A program made the translations under genes and the position numbers. Below, one piece after another: positions 47,801-59,205 of a stretch of DNA of 64,000 bases; position 1 is the stretch's first letter; every line of letters starts with the position of its first letter. The stretch covers positions 30,989,679 to 31,053,678 of the forward strand of contig JAFMSR010000019.1 in the NCBI GenBank assembly GCA_022818135.1. Reading direction: 5' to 3'. The notes under the pieces were generated by a model. It saw only the letters and a program-made list of their open reading frames with translations, did no database searches and had not been told where the DNA came from. Source of the stretch: Saxidomus purpurata (lineage: Eukaryota; Mollusca; Bivalvia; Venerida; Veneridae).

Positions 47801-50800
47801 ATGAACCAAAAAACAGATTAAAAATCATTTGCAAAATTATTTTGGACCCTCTGTAGAATAATGGAATGGTCCAATTGCATGACACAACTCTGCATCCAGT
47901 GGTGGATAGCAGATTCAATTAGAACCCTTGAGAAGACACATCTCACAGCCTAGATTATACAGTCTCAAAAGCCATATATGGTGTAACATATACATGTATG
48001 TACATGAAACATATAATCTTATATGGAATTATATGTTTATTTGATATACTGATGATGAAGAAGATACAATGAACATCAATGGATGGTTAATTACTGGGCA
48101 GAAAAATGAGTACATTCCAATGTCTAATTCATCTGATGGCATATTTTACATAAGTAGTTTCATCAGTATAAAAGGCTATGAGATAATAGCATTTAGATTT
48201 TGTTTGCATATCCTATGTACATAAAGTCTGATGATATTATGAGGTGGTAACACATGTACATATACCGTCTCCGGTCTAGGGTTAGGCACGGGGGGGCGCC
48301 TTTGGAGTGGGAGGTCGAAGGTTCGAAGGGCCCTTTTGACCCGGGGGCCCTTCTGATATAGCTGTTGGTGAGCCGCCAGCTATTTAAATAATGGTTACCG
48401 TATGCCTACCTGCCTGGTGCCTAGCATTAAATGGTAGGATTCGGGAGGTACATGTGCTCAAAAAGGCTCTCATAAGTCAGAAATGGCTGGCCCTTTAAAT
48501 AGGGGTGACACTATAATAAAAAAGCACTTTACCTTTTACTTTTATACTATACATGTAGTAGATCATTTGGAAAAATTGTTCTTGGAATACACATGTAGCA
48601 TTAGCAAATAATTTGATGGAAGACTGACAACAATATGAAAAGAGCTAAGCAACACTCTATATTTATAAAGGGGGTGTAACCTCACATGTTTCAAAAACCT
48701 CAATAACTATGAGACTGCAGAATAGAGCTCAGCAATGATGGTACTCATGTTTTGTTTTAGTTATTTTGGAATTTAGATATGTAGAAAGAACTTAAAAGAT
48801 CTATATTTGTTCAAATTGATGTAAGCTAGGCATTTTAAGGAAACTATCAGAGATGAGGAACAAATTTAATAAACCGGACAGAGTTCAAGCACCACCTCTG
48901 CCACACTTACAGGAAAAAAGCCCCTTTGAAAGATTTTTAAAATGGTTTCAATTTATGAAACTAACCAGAGGAGATCAGTGTCAGAAGTACTATATGACTA
49001 CATAACTATACAACCGGTCTACTGAGACCAGAGAAAATGTGACTTAGTAATAGATGTGATTTTCATATTATTTTCTTTATTAAGCTATTAAGATTACAAA
49101 CTACACACAATTAATATAGAGGTGTTCAAAAATAAAACTACAAAAAAATAGGTGTTAGCCGGTATCACTGGCTTTACGGGAAGTCCACACAAGCACAACT
49201 TTGCCATCTTAGCCTTAAAAGAAATCTTATTTTTTAAAAAGTTTTATTCATTTTTACAACATGATTATGGTACTCTTTTAGTGATATTATACTATTGTAT
49301 ACTTAAATAATGAGCTCTTTGCAGAACTTACTACTTAATTTAATTAGGATCTTCAGTAAAAGAACTACTTGTAATACTAAAAATACAATTATGAATCAAG
49401 TGTGAGGGTTCTCACAAGACTGATATATATTACAAATCTAATAAAACCTATTTCAAGGTATACAACTTGATTAAAATCAATTTTTTCTATGTGCCTCCTT
49501 CTGAAGTAAGAGAGTAAGAGTCTGTTATAGTTAAACTGGTAAAGAAAGAGCAGGTGATCAGATGTAGCATCTGTATGGCCAGTGGCCAGTCCAAACCTGC
49601 AAGGATCTACTTACGATCATGATAAAAGGGTTGATGTTTCATTCAATTGGAGGTAGTACAAGTAGGTTTGTAAGTAGAAACCGGCTTACATTTATCCTGA
49701 ACCCGCCCCCTACCCCCTCCGTCCCCAACATATTACAGACAAAGCCAGTGAAATTTTGTTTAATTATAATATTATATGGTGCCATACAGACAGTGCAAAC
49801 TACCATACAGTATTAAATTATATATAAGATATAAATTACAGTTACAGTATTTTATAACTGAAACAGGCATGTAACAGGTACAGTGGTTGGGCAACCCCTA
49901 CCAACATTCACCCGTTACTCCCTGCTAATTTCGTTATGTGCAGACTATGATTTGCTAAATAATAACAAGATTGAATTTTATGTTTTGGGTTGCCAATTTA
50001 AATCAACACCCACTAACCAGTGAAACAGCATGTTTACTACTACAATTAAAATACTAAGTACTTACTGAAATAAAAAATTGCATTTATACAAAAATTGTTT
50101 AGGATTTTGACTAGGACCTACAGGATGGGGTCTGATAGCAACTGGAGTAAATAAGATAACTAATTTTATCAGTCATTTGACAGTCTACTATGTTATTCTC
50201 CAACAACCTTTATACACATTAACTTAGGGCTTTTCTTAGACTGAGAATAATTATTAATAGTGAAACCAGCAAGTCCAAGCTTATCCATTTCTGGCTTGAA
50301 TTTTAGTCTCTGTGTGGTGAAAGCTATGCAGTCAAATAGCCAGTGAGGGGGTTACATTTTACAAGCACTAGATGCAAACCTGGTCAACCCAAAGTATGTA
50401 CCAACCCGAGCTGGTTGGTAGTAAGTTTGCGCCCAGCCTAAGACGTGTGATTGATTTGTCCATTTTGTAATTTGTCAAGTATCCCATAGGGACGGCCAGG
50501 TCGCACTGCTTTGCGGCAAAATGTGTTTGTTTTAAGTTTCAATTCTCTACACCATCCATCCAGGATAGTGGTTCGAATCCCGGCATATATTTCTGTGGGT
50601 GAGTATGGTATGTCCTGGATCATGGCCCCTAAACCAGGCCCCTTTTGTCTGCATCATCTGCTCTCATTACCAGATATTATCATAAACCTACATGAGCTGG
50701 GCACTATAACATGGTAATTGGTAAGCCTGTTTTTAGGCATTGATAAAATTTATGAATAATAATAATGTATTCAATAACTCTGGTCTAGAATGACTGTTTT

Positions 50801-53800
50801 TTATTTCATTGAGGACAGAGATGATAGTAAATCTGAAAATATATACAATATAGCAAGTTTTTTAGGTTGATGATGTAAAAGACAGCTCAATGCAGTGTCT
50901 ATTGTTATCATTTCTGGTATAAATGCAGGAACAGGTTATAGAGTATTCCTGATAAATGGAACAATAATTTGTCAATCTTCCTATGATGGCAACATACATG
51001 TTTAGATGGATTACAACAGCTGAAGCTAATATACCAGAGCCTGGATTTTTAGACCCATATATGTAGATGTCCAGAATAAAAATATCTGATCTATCATTTG
51101 AGTTTCTAACTTTGCGAGATGCGGTATGTCAGATTTGATCATTTTGTTTTCATAGGGCACTTGTAGGAGGATCTTACAAAATAGCCGTGCTTTATGACTC
51201 ACTGACCAAAACCTTGACTTTCGCTCAATATTTGAGAATCTATTCCTGGCGTCCCAGTCTAAGGGGCGAACCCCAGCCTCAAGTTCAAACAGGTAGGCAG
51301 GAGTAGAGGACAACGCACAAAGGGCCAGCTGGAGGCCTTAATTAATTTTGGACAATATTCAGACCCTGTTTTGAAGACAATGAGGCATTTGATGAGACTC
51401 AAACTAATTATTCAATCAAAGACAATACGTAATTACCTTTCTCTTATGTCAGCTAACGGATATATTATTCCAATCAGGCAGTATAGGGGACATTTTGGTC
51501 ATATGGGGGACGTTTTGGTCTGGGGACGTTTTGTTTTGGGGACGTTTTGGATTGCTTCGGACTTTAAATATTTTCGTAAAAGTGTAGTTGATTCGGCGTA
51601 TTATTTGCATATAGCCAATAAAACACTTGTTAACATCATACCCACGATATGTTGCTTCGATACAGGCGACCTTGTCTGCTGCACTTTAAGGAATGCATTG
51701 ACAACAGCAGTTTAGATAAAAAAGATGTCCTTTCCGTTGCAAAAATAGACCTAAATTTCGGATATGAGGTGAAAATGTCTTCGACCTGTCCCGGAAGTCT
51801 TTCTCGCTCGCAACTACACCAAATAATATAAACTGAAATCAGCACTTTTTTGGGGGAGATGTGCACGCTAAGTAAAACGATTAACTACGAAATACACCAT
51901 CGAATCGTACGTATACCGTATGGATTATCGTGCATCGCGAATCGTATATCGGTATCGTGTATAGTATATGGTGCACGTTGCACGATGAAGATACGATATG
52001 ATACACGATATACGATTGACAAAATACACGATGAGTGCACGCACGTTATACGCACGTTGCACGCACGTTATACGCACGATATACGCAAATTTTGACAACT
52101 GTTACGTTCCGACTACTGTTCCACTATAAAACTGCATTGAGACATGATCACTGACTTTCAGTCAATGTGAAGTCACAGTGAGTTCAATTCAGCTACTCTA
52201 ACCTCTCGACCGTGGAGGCAGGTGAAAATATGTCAAGTTTTTGAACACTTCGTTGGAGCCATTGAAAATGACAATTCATTCAATCAAAATGTAACTTTAG
52301 TCCCGAGTTATATTATTGTAAATACAATAGCTCGTGTTGCACGATTTCATAATATATACTGATAAACATGTATATCTGTCTCCAATTAAAGTCAGTATAG
52401 AAGGTTAAGAATTGTTGTTCATGAAATTGTTATTTGCAAGTCAATTTTTTATTTTAAAAAATGAAATGCAATTGTATTTCTTGGGTCACTGTTACATGTA
52501 GTTTGGGGTACAAAACTACTTCAGACAGTGGAGGTAATGTTCCGTTCATGGAAATGGTTCATGCCAATGAAATGAACAGAAAATAATTTGTATAACTCAT
52601 GCAAATTACCCAGAAAAGATTCTCAAATTTTGTATGAGAAAGAAACGGTTACGGCACAAGTATTTCCGGAATGTCGTTATCTATGTTGAAAATACCTTTA
52701 AGATTATTTCCGGGTTGGTTTATTAAAGATACATTATGTTTCAAGGGTTTTAATAAATCTGTAAGAAAGTAATTAGACTACTTAGGATTTAACAATCAAT
52801 ACTTACTACATGTATATTTCAGGTAAATTAAGACTCGCGAAAGTCATGCAAGCAAATGTCAAAAACTCTAAACAATGTTACAAATCGAAATTACTTCCAC
52901 ATTCCACAACATTAGCATCTACAAAGTTTAGTTTTCTTACGGTAAATGGACTCTTTTATTTACTTCATTTTAGAATTGGGAGGAAATACACAGCAATGCT
53001 CTCATTTTGTTTGTGCTTCATTGGTGGCCTCGTTGTCAGTGTTATTCAGTACACAGGTTGGAACCATTTCTTAATGAATTATGTACAAGGACATTCCTTG
53101 TTTAAAACCAACACTACCGTAAACTTACGGTGTTTTATTTCACTAAATTGTGGTAAATAAAAGTGATAGGTATCAAAGTACCTAAGTCCTATTGACATAT
53201 TTGACAGGTTTTGTATAGAACCGGTGTACGCACAGCGATCGTTTGTGCTTCATTGTTGGTCTATTTGCAGTTGTAACTTGATATATTAAATTGTTCCTGA
53301 GGCACAGCTAGGAATTCGAACAAGCGAGTCACAACGCTTCAAACAACTTGGCTATACCTACAACCAAAAAAACGTTTGTGTAAATAACCGCTTAAAGGGT
53401 CATTTATACTGGTACAGGGCTGAACATGCTTGAATTCAGCAACTTAAAGCACGGGTAGACGGTTTTTCGCCGCGCTAAGCTATACGAATAATGGTGTTGT
53501 AAATAAATCAATATTCGGAACAGAAACCAGGATTTCAATTCTCAACGAACGGCGTCGTTGCCAAGTGATCCAAGATAAAAACGCCAACGATACAATGTAG
53601 CACATTGCAACAAGCCCAAAGACGGCTGCATAACGTCAGGAAAGGGTTTATGAATGTTCTTGTGGAACTAATGTGTCCAATAAAACGCAGTTGTAAGAAC
53701 ATCTATCAATGCTATTGTGCCTTATTAAATTTAAGGGAAACGTTTTACGATATTTGCATGATATTAGTTGCGTAAATATGGAACACATTATCTGTCAAAA

Positions 53801-56207
53801 AAAATCTGGTATTGTTCTGTTAAAAACAGTATTTTCATTATTCTGCTATTTCAGATACCCCTGCAAGAGGAGGCATTACCAACGGTTTTGTATTTCTGGC
53901 AATAGCTGGAGTTGACGGTGCCTGGGGTCCGATGCAGACCATAACAGTTGAAGTCTACCCGACAGTTTTAAGGTGTGTTACATTTAAAATACGTTTACAT
54001 TTACTTTTCTTTTCCCCGATGCATAAAACCTTGTACATGTACAAAGTATGTTTCGACGTTTTGTTCCTTCTGATTTACAAGATAGTATAAAACATATTGA
54101 TTAATATACAAACGTAAAAAACTGACATTTTGATTCTTAAATACATCTTTAAATCCATAGACTATCACAGAAAAGCATACTGCCATATTGAGCTATAAGG
54201 ACCGCCCACCGTCCGACGTCCGTCGTTCGTCTTGCGTAGTACGCCATACACCGTCCGTCCATCTGTCTATCATTTCTTTCAAACGGAACCCCTTCTGAAA
54301 CGACTGGGCAATTGTTGATGAAACTTGGTAGGATGTTCCTTGTATGAAGCCCTACACAAGTTGTTCAAAGAATTACATTCCATGCAGAACTCTGGTTTGC
54401 ATACATGTAGCAACACATAGGAAATAGGATGATCTTTCATCAAGTTTTTTCAAAGTACGCCCCCTGTGTCATAATTCATCCTGCCCCAGGGGTCACTTTT
54501 TAAACAGACTTGGATAAGGAAATACTTTACAAATCTTTGTTTAGTACCATGACGCTTGGAGCTTAGATATTTGGTATATAGCAGCACCTTATCGTCCTCT
54601 ACAAAGGTGATTCTATTTTTACCATTTGCGTCAAAACTGGCTCCCCCTAATGGTTCATTTGTTTTATGTAGACTTATATAAGGAATTACTTTAAAAAAAA
54701 CCTATTGTCCAAAACCCTGAGACCCAGAGCTTAGATAGCTGACGTCAAGCATCGCCTAGTAGTCATCTGCCAAGAGTGTTCAACTTATGTCTCTGTAGTC
54801 TAAATTGGCCTTGTCATAGGGTTCACTTATTTTATGCAGTCTCGTATAAGGAAATACTTTAAAAAACTTCTTCTCGAAGACCATGAGCCCCAGAGCTTTG
54901 CTATTGTTGTGTAGCATTAGCTAGTAGTGCCCTTCCCAGATTGTTCAAATTCAAAAATTGGCATTGCCACAGGGATCACTTGTTTTGTCGCCTCGTATAG
55001 AAGAAAAGACATTGTAAAATTTAACAAATTCAGGACAATTACTCCGCCTAAAATAACCGAACCGAAAAATGCCGACCATTGCAAATTTCTTTCTGAATTA
55101 TTAATATATGTTTTACACTTTTTTTGTGATGAGGTTATTTTTAAAGTTCTTAGGCATTTGAATAATCTAACATACATAGGAGCATCGAGCACGTTATGTC
55201 TCATCTCTGAAGCATAGTTTTATTTCTGTTAGAAATGTTTCAGCTAAATATTTTATCAACTAGATAAATGGATATAGTAATAAAATAAGCTGTTGATGGA
55301 AAAAGAAGTTTACATAAGCGTTATAACTTAAAACTGTAGGCATGAAATACAACAATCATGGACGTATTGGTCATACAAACTGAAAGCGTTCACGAATAAA
55401 TACGCAAGGTTTAGCATTACTGAACGGTGAAAAAAATTGAAATTACATTTATTCTTTTACAGAAATACGGGATTTGGTTTCCTCAGTACCATCGCAAGAT
55501 TTGGTGCAGTTATAGGCCCACAATTCGTGTTCTTGGTAAGGTTACTAAATTTTGTTTTCCTTCTTTATTGTTTTCTTACAGTTTAGCCTGAATAGCCGGC
55601 ACTGTCAGCGGGGAAATGATATTATTCTGTTTGTAGAAAACACTTTATACTTATCTTGTATAATTCATTCATCGTATAATCTTGTACAAGGTATAGGAAT
55701 GTGTCATGTCTTCAAAAAAACACAATGGCATAATACATGAAATTTAAAACTAAACATACACATTTGAAGCGATTCGTTTCAATGGAAAAACATAATATAT
55801 ATAGTTTTTCTTCTGTAAGGGAATATATAATAAGACATAAGAATTAAGGCAATATTTCGAGCCGGGAGACTACATAGACATATAAGTCACTTTGATTTTA
55901 TCCATAGGGATTCGTTACGTTTTCTGGAATCAATAATCGTAATAACAAGATATGTTAAACATGGATTTGCACAATTTATTTCTACATGTTTAACTTTCAT
56001 GTCTTACTCTAATATTTTCAGGAGCACTATGTATCGGGTCTGCTGTTCTTTATTGTTGCTGGACTAGCAGCCTTGTCCATCTTGGGTCTGGTGTTTTTAC
56101 CGGAAACTATGGGAACCACCCTCGTTGATAAGCTTTCCAACCACATGGACAAAGAACGCAGACAGGAAATGCCAGTTCGTATATCAAACAGAAGATTGCA
56201 GGCATAA
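40864..56207 (+). CDS. SLC22-like major facilitator transporter, copy 2 (ten exons, one-base frameshift in exon 5)
   Basis: Exons: 40864-40924, 41984-42363, 42809-43025, 44402-44606, 45345-45571, 46291-46425, 52974-53056, 53855-53972, 55463-55535, 56022-56207. Nine exons have the same lengths and phases as copy 1. Exon 5 is 227 instead of 228 bases: the A-run 45399-45405 is one short, so the frame as given stops at TAG 45460-45462 after 326 residues. After the run the normal frame continues with conserved sequence (IVKQISRWNKKP), and exons 6-10 are clean. This is either a sequencing slip in a homopolymer or a very young loss of function. Family motifs kept are GHLSDVFGRKRP, LPESFRWL, RNTGFGFLSTIARFG and LPET. 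The TM1-TM2 loop differs most from copy 1 and has several N-x-S/T sites. It is a membrane transporter of unknown substrate. A variant polyadenylation signal ATTAAA lies at 56260. Confidence 0.9.
41585..41925 (+). repeat. R1 retrotransposon 3'-UTR copy in intron 1 of copy 2
   Basis: It carries GCGCACCATAAACCGGTTTA, the GCCACTGACCGTTCCAAGGC block, a (GT)n tract at about 41755-41830 and GGGGAGGCTGCGTTTTTGG, then CATTCCCTGTTTGATATTA and a T-rich run. It is 5' truncated with no coding part, and ends some 60 bases before exon 2. Confidence 0.85.
43515..43905. repeat. M2 right-end fragment abutting an M1 left-end fragment, sharing one TTAA
   Basis: The M2 part runs to GCCGAACAGCT at 43751. TTAA is at 43753-43756, and M1 (inverted) starts at once with GGGGCACTCCCTACATCTGG and fades out by about 43905. 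Both lie in intron 3 of copy 2. Confidence 0.7.
43958..44320. repeat. M2 miniature element in intron 3 of copy 2
   Basis: The right end reads CCAGAAACTGTGAGCGAGCA then GCT and TTAA (44317-44320). The left terminus is degraded (GAAGTCGCCCTCATATTTTG). The core has AGCGGTGCCGTCAAACACA. This right end is the closest relative of the 26-bp satellite unit. Confidence 0.8.
44688..44935. repeat. Long T and A homopolymer tract in intron 4 of copy 2
   Basis: Runs of more than 20 T, then 20 A, then more T-rich blocks. The block is abnormal even for this AT-rich DNA and may include base-calling or assembly error. The 92-codon frame 44466-44744 ends in it and is a shadow. Confidence 0.8.
45118..45252 (+). 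repeat. Trinucleotide microsatellites
   Basis: (AAC)n at 45129-45142 and (GAT)n at about 45218-45248 in intron 4 of copy 2. Confidence 0.8.
45588..45845. repeat. M5 miniature element in intron 5 of copy 2, shared with copy 1
   Basis: It starts TA-GGGTTGTCATGTTTACAG and ends GTAAACATGAGAGCCC-TA, at the same distance after the exon 5 donor as in copy 1. It is about 100 bp shorter because of an internal deletion. The shared position means it was there before the gene duplicated. Confidence 0.75.
46545..52235 (+). repeat. SINE-C-like repeat split by a 5.5-kb insertion
   Basis: The left part (GGCGGGCATTTACATAACCA then TCGTTCCTTGG) is at 46550-46580 and the right part (GTCACAGTGAGTTCAATTCA through CTCTCGACCGTGGAGG) at 52174-52220. 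They match the two ends of the contiguous copy at 4045-4245. About 20-50 bases on each side of the insertion do not match, so the junction is not clean. Confidence 0.5.
46605..52118. mobile_element. 5.5-kb element with perfect 26-bp terminal inverted repeats, no transposase seen
   Basis: The 26 bases at 46605-46630 (CAGTAGTCGGAACGTAACAG...) are the exact reverse complement of 52093-52118. Both ends continue inward into clusters of a CG-rich motif, CACGATACACGCACG or CGCACGTTATACGCACG, about 10-12 bp apart: left 46635-46790, right 51955-52085. The 5.1-kb interior holds only short frames (the longest is 114 codons, 51371-51715) with no domain, a tRNA-like B-box (GGTTCGAATCCC) near 50570, and a GGGGACGTTTTGG tandem at 51487-51550. 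It sits in intron 6 of transporter copy 2, explaining a 6.5-kb intron where copy 1 has 0.66 kb. No target duplication could be fixed. I read it as a non-autonomous DNA transposon of unassigned superfamily. Confidence 0.75.
54190..54980 (+). repeat. Diverged tandem repeat, unit about 165 bp, in intron 8 of copy 2
   Basis: The landmark GGTTCATTTGTTTTATGTAG then TATAAGGAATTACTTT recurs at about 54489, 54652, 54820 and 54970. The block opens with CCGTCCGACGTCCGTCGTTC, the mirror of the GACGGACGG endings seen elsewhere, so it is probably an inverted member of the same class. Confidence 0.65.
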
Positions 56208-57299
56208 ATAGTTTTCTTCTAAGACCATAGACGTTAACAAGTTTATCATTACTTATCCTATTAAATGATTACATGATAAACTTTGTTAATGTTGATTGAA
56301 CTTACTTTCACGTGTTTTATATTAAACTGAGCAATTTAAGTTCCCCGTTGTTTGAATGAGTTCGATGGATTAATATAAAGTTAACATTCTTTGGTGGATA
56401 AAATGTTTGCTTCTACTTTCCTCGATGTTTAGCCATTCCGACACAGCGCACATCACTGCAACGTATAAAATCGTCTTACATGTACTGTTAGATATTATAT
56501 ACTAAAGTGACATTTGTAATAAGCCGGTTGTTTGAATAAGGTTTTTTGACTTAATGATGGGCGAGCATTTATTGGTGCAATCCAAGAGGGAAAAGTGTAA
56601 GTATATTATATGAGTCTATAATCGTATAGTTGGCATCCGCTTGCCATGTCAAAAGTGAAAATATCAGTCAAAACATTGCTGAAGTCCAAGAAGAGAGTGC
56701 AGTGTCGAAATCCTTTACACCAATATTATTGCACTTATAAGAAATACAAAAAAATAACAAATGTTGTAGCTGCGCATGTTGATATTAATAAAATCTAAAA
56801 CACATAAATATATAATGTTCCTCGACTTTCTTCTTATTTTGTTATCCCCACAAATAAAACAATGACATTTAATACAATACGGCATTCCTTTTGAATAAAA
56901 GACAAAAAAGAGAGCAAAAACGTATAAAAAAACAAATATCTCACTGGTTGTTTCAAAGACTTTCTAAAACAGTTGAAATATTAAATTATAAATTCGAGCT
57001 CAACAAGTGCTGAAAGGGAGCTAAAGATAGATGATCGTTTCTCAGTTTCAAATATCAAGGAATTACATGTATATATAACTGTGACAAGTTCTTCATTACA
57101 ATTACTCAAATACATTCGAAAAACAAGAGCTGTCATAAGTGACGAATGCCTTCCCCTCCCCCCCCCCCCCCGCCCCCGAAAGAGGTGTCTCACAGTCTGT
57201 GTCCTCTCCATGTCCTCAAAAAATGTGCTATGTAATTTTAAAATCCTTCCATGTATGACAGAGTTACCATGCATACAGTATTCCTTTACTTTTAAACAC
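56208..57299. other. 3' flank of transporter copy 2
   Basis: It contains ATTAAA at 56260 and a C-run at 57155-57176. No gene is supported; the opposing frames at 56981-57302 straddle the C-run and look spurious. Confidence 0.4.
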
Positions 57300-58225
57300 T
57301 AAGTGTGACCTTGACCTTGAGGTAGGGACATGGTTCTTGCAGACAACACATTGTCTTGATGTGCTGAACATTTGTGCCAAGTTATTTCAAATCAATTAAT
57401 GCATGACAAAGTTACAGTCCGGACACAAATGTATGCATATATACAGGATTCCATTACCTTCAAACTCTAAGTGTGACCTTGACCGTTAAGGTAGGGACGT
57501 GGGTCTTGCACACGACACGTCGTCTTGATGTGCTAGACATTTGCGCCAATTGATTTTAATATCCTTCAATGCATGACGAGGTTACAGTCCGGACACGAAT
57601 GTGTGCATATATGCAAATATAGAGGAATCCATAACTACTAACTCGAAGTGTGACCTTGACCTTTAAGGAAGGGACGTGGGTCATGCACGCGACACGTAGT
57701 CTTGATGTGCTAGACATTTGTGCCAAGCTATTTAAAAATCCTTCAATGCATGACAAAGTTACAGTCCGGACACGAATGTGTGCATATATAGAGGATTCAA
57801 TTACCTTCAAACTCTAATTGTGACCTTGACCTTTAAGGTAGGGACGTGGGTCATGCACGCGACACTTTGTCTTGATGCGCTAGATATTTGTGCCAAGTAA
57901 TATAAAATTCTTCAATGCATGACAAAGTTACAGTCCGGTCACGAATGGGGGCATATATGCATATAGTGAGGATTCCATTTTCTTCAAACTCTAAGTGTGA
58001 CCTTGACCTTTAAGGTAAGGACATGGGTCTTGCACGCGACATGTCGTCTTGATGTGCTAGACATTTGTGCCAAGTTATTTCAAAATCCTTCAACGTATAA
58101 CAAAGTTACAGTCCGGACACGAATGTGTGCATATATAGAGGATTCCATTACTATCAAACTCTAAGTGTGACCTTGACCTTTGAGGTAGGGACGAGGGTCT
58201 TGCACGCGACACGTCGTCTTGATGT
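57300..58225 (+). repeat. Tandem array, unit about 170-177 bp, five-plus copies
   Basis: The landmark GTGACCTTGACC occurs at 57304, 57473, 57650, 57820, 57997 and 58167, so steps are 169, 177, 170, 177 and 170. The unit also carries GACAAAGTTACAGTCCGGAC. The minus frame 57556-57810 is a product of the repeat. Confidence 0.9.
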
Positions 58226-58515
58226 ACAGTTGTGTAAATACAAATGTTGACTTTTTTGTTGTGGATGTTATTTCGTTTTGTGTTCTTTTTTATTTTTAAA
58301 ATTTAATATATCTTAGTTTGTTGTTCCTTTCTTCGACTCCGATGTCATGTTAAACAATGCATATTCTAAAGCGGGTGGTTGTGTTTCCTATATAAACATA
58401 TAGGGAAAATGTTGTATTTTATTTTACGACAAAATACAGCACGTTACTCCAATGACGACGTGCCGCGAAATGACGTAACGACGTGACGTATGTTAACAAA
58501 TGCGTCCAATCTCAT
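58226..58515. other. Spacer with a short palindrome
   Basis: A 24-base palindrome (GTATTTTATTTTACGACAAAAT and so on) at 58413-58436 resembles the flank sequence of both M3 elements. Otherwise nothing. Confidence 0.4.
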
Positions 58516-58563
<48 letters not shown>

Positions 58564-59100
58564 TTCTTTATTTAATGAAGGTGACTCGAATAGGTTGTGA
58601 CAATAACAGCATTCATACAAATGAACAGGCATTCACACAAACATACATCGGACAATAAATATATGAAATAGAATAAAATTAAAGCTATTTATCTATTTAA
58701 ATTGCTAAAAACTAGAATAAAGCAAAACCTGTTAAGGGCTGCTACTAAGGAGATAAGTTTTCAGTTTAGAACGAAATTGCATTAATTTATCAACACTACG
58801 TATTTTAAATGGTATACTGTTCCACACGTATCCTGCAAAATATTGAAAAGTACCTTAAAGTTTGGAAAATCGTGACTTCACAAAAGGTTGAGCTATATCA
58901 GTTTTACATGAAGATCTGAGCTCATGATGTGTTTTATAAAGACATGTTGCTAAAATATCTTTCATGTACAATGGGGATAAATTATGTCGCGTTTTAAAGT
59001 TTCAATGATGAACTGCTACGAGTTGAATATAGTTCGGGATAGTTTTCAAAGAAAATGACGTTTTAGAATCGACATCATAAATACGTGCCAATATTTTATC
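58516..59100 (-). pseudogene. CR1/L2-like retrotransposon 3' end with ATT tail
   Basis: On the minus strand about 59090-58740 reads in broken frames NLSPLYMKDILATCLYKT, HELRSSCKTDIAQPFVKS and VWNSIPFKIRSVDKLMQF, then RSKLKTYLLSS and a stop. This is the usual end of non-LTR polymerases (WN.IP..IR...FK..LK..L). The 3'-UTR follows, then ATTAAATAAAGAAT and an (ATT)n tail at 58563-58516, as in CR1/L2 elements. Two in-frame stops and 5' truncation make it a relic. Confidence 0.75.
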
Positions 59101-59104
59101 TTTG

Positions 59105-59205
59105 AATAAAATACAGTCAGTCATTCAAAGGCGAAAAATTAAATCACTCGAGCTACGCACTCGTGATTTAAAAATACGCATTCGAACTCCTGACTGTATT
59201 TTATT
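59105..59205. repeat. M3 palindromic miniature element
   Basis: Arms AATAAAATACAGTCAG and CTGACTGTATTTTATT enclose about 70 bp that is itself partly self-complementary (AAATCACTCGAG / CTCGTGATTT). It is the same family as 23952-24040. Confidence 0.75.

Noticed and set aside
57556..57810. 84-codon minus frame with internal repeats
   Set aside because: The repeat comes from the 170/177-bp tandem array.
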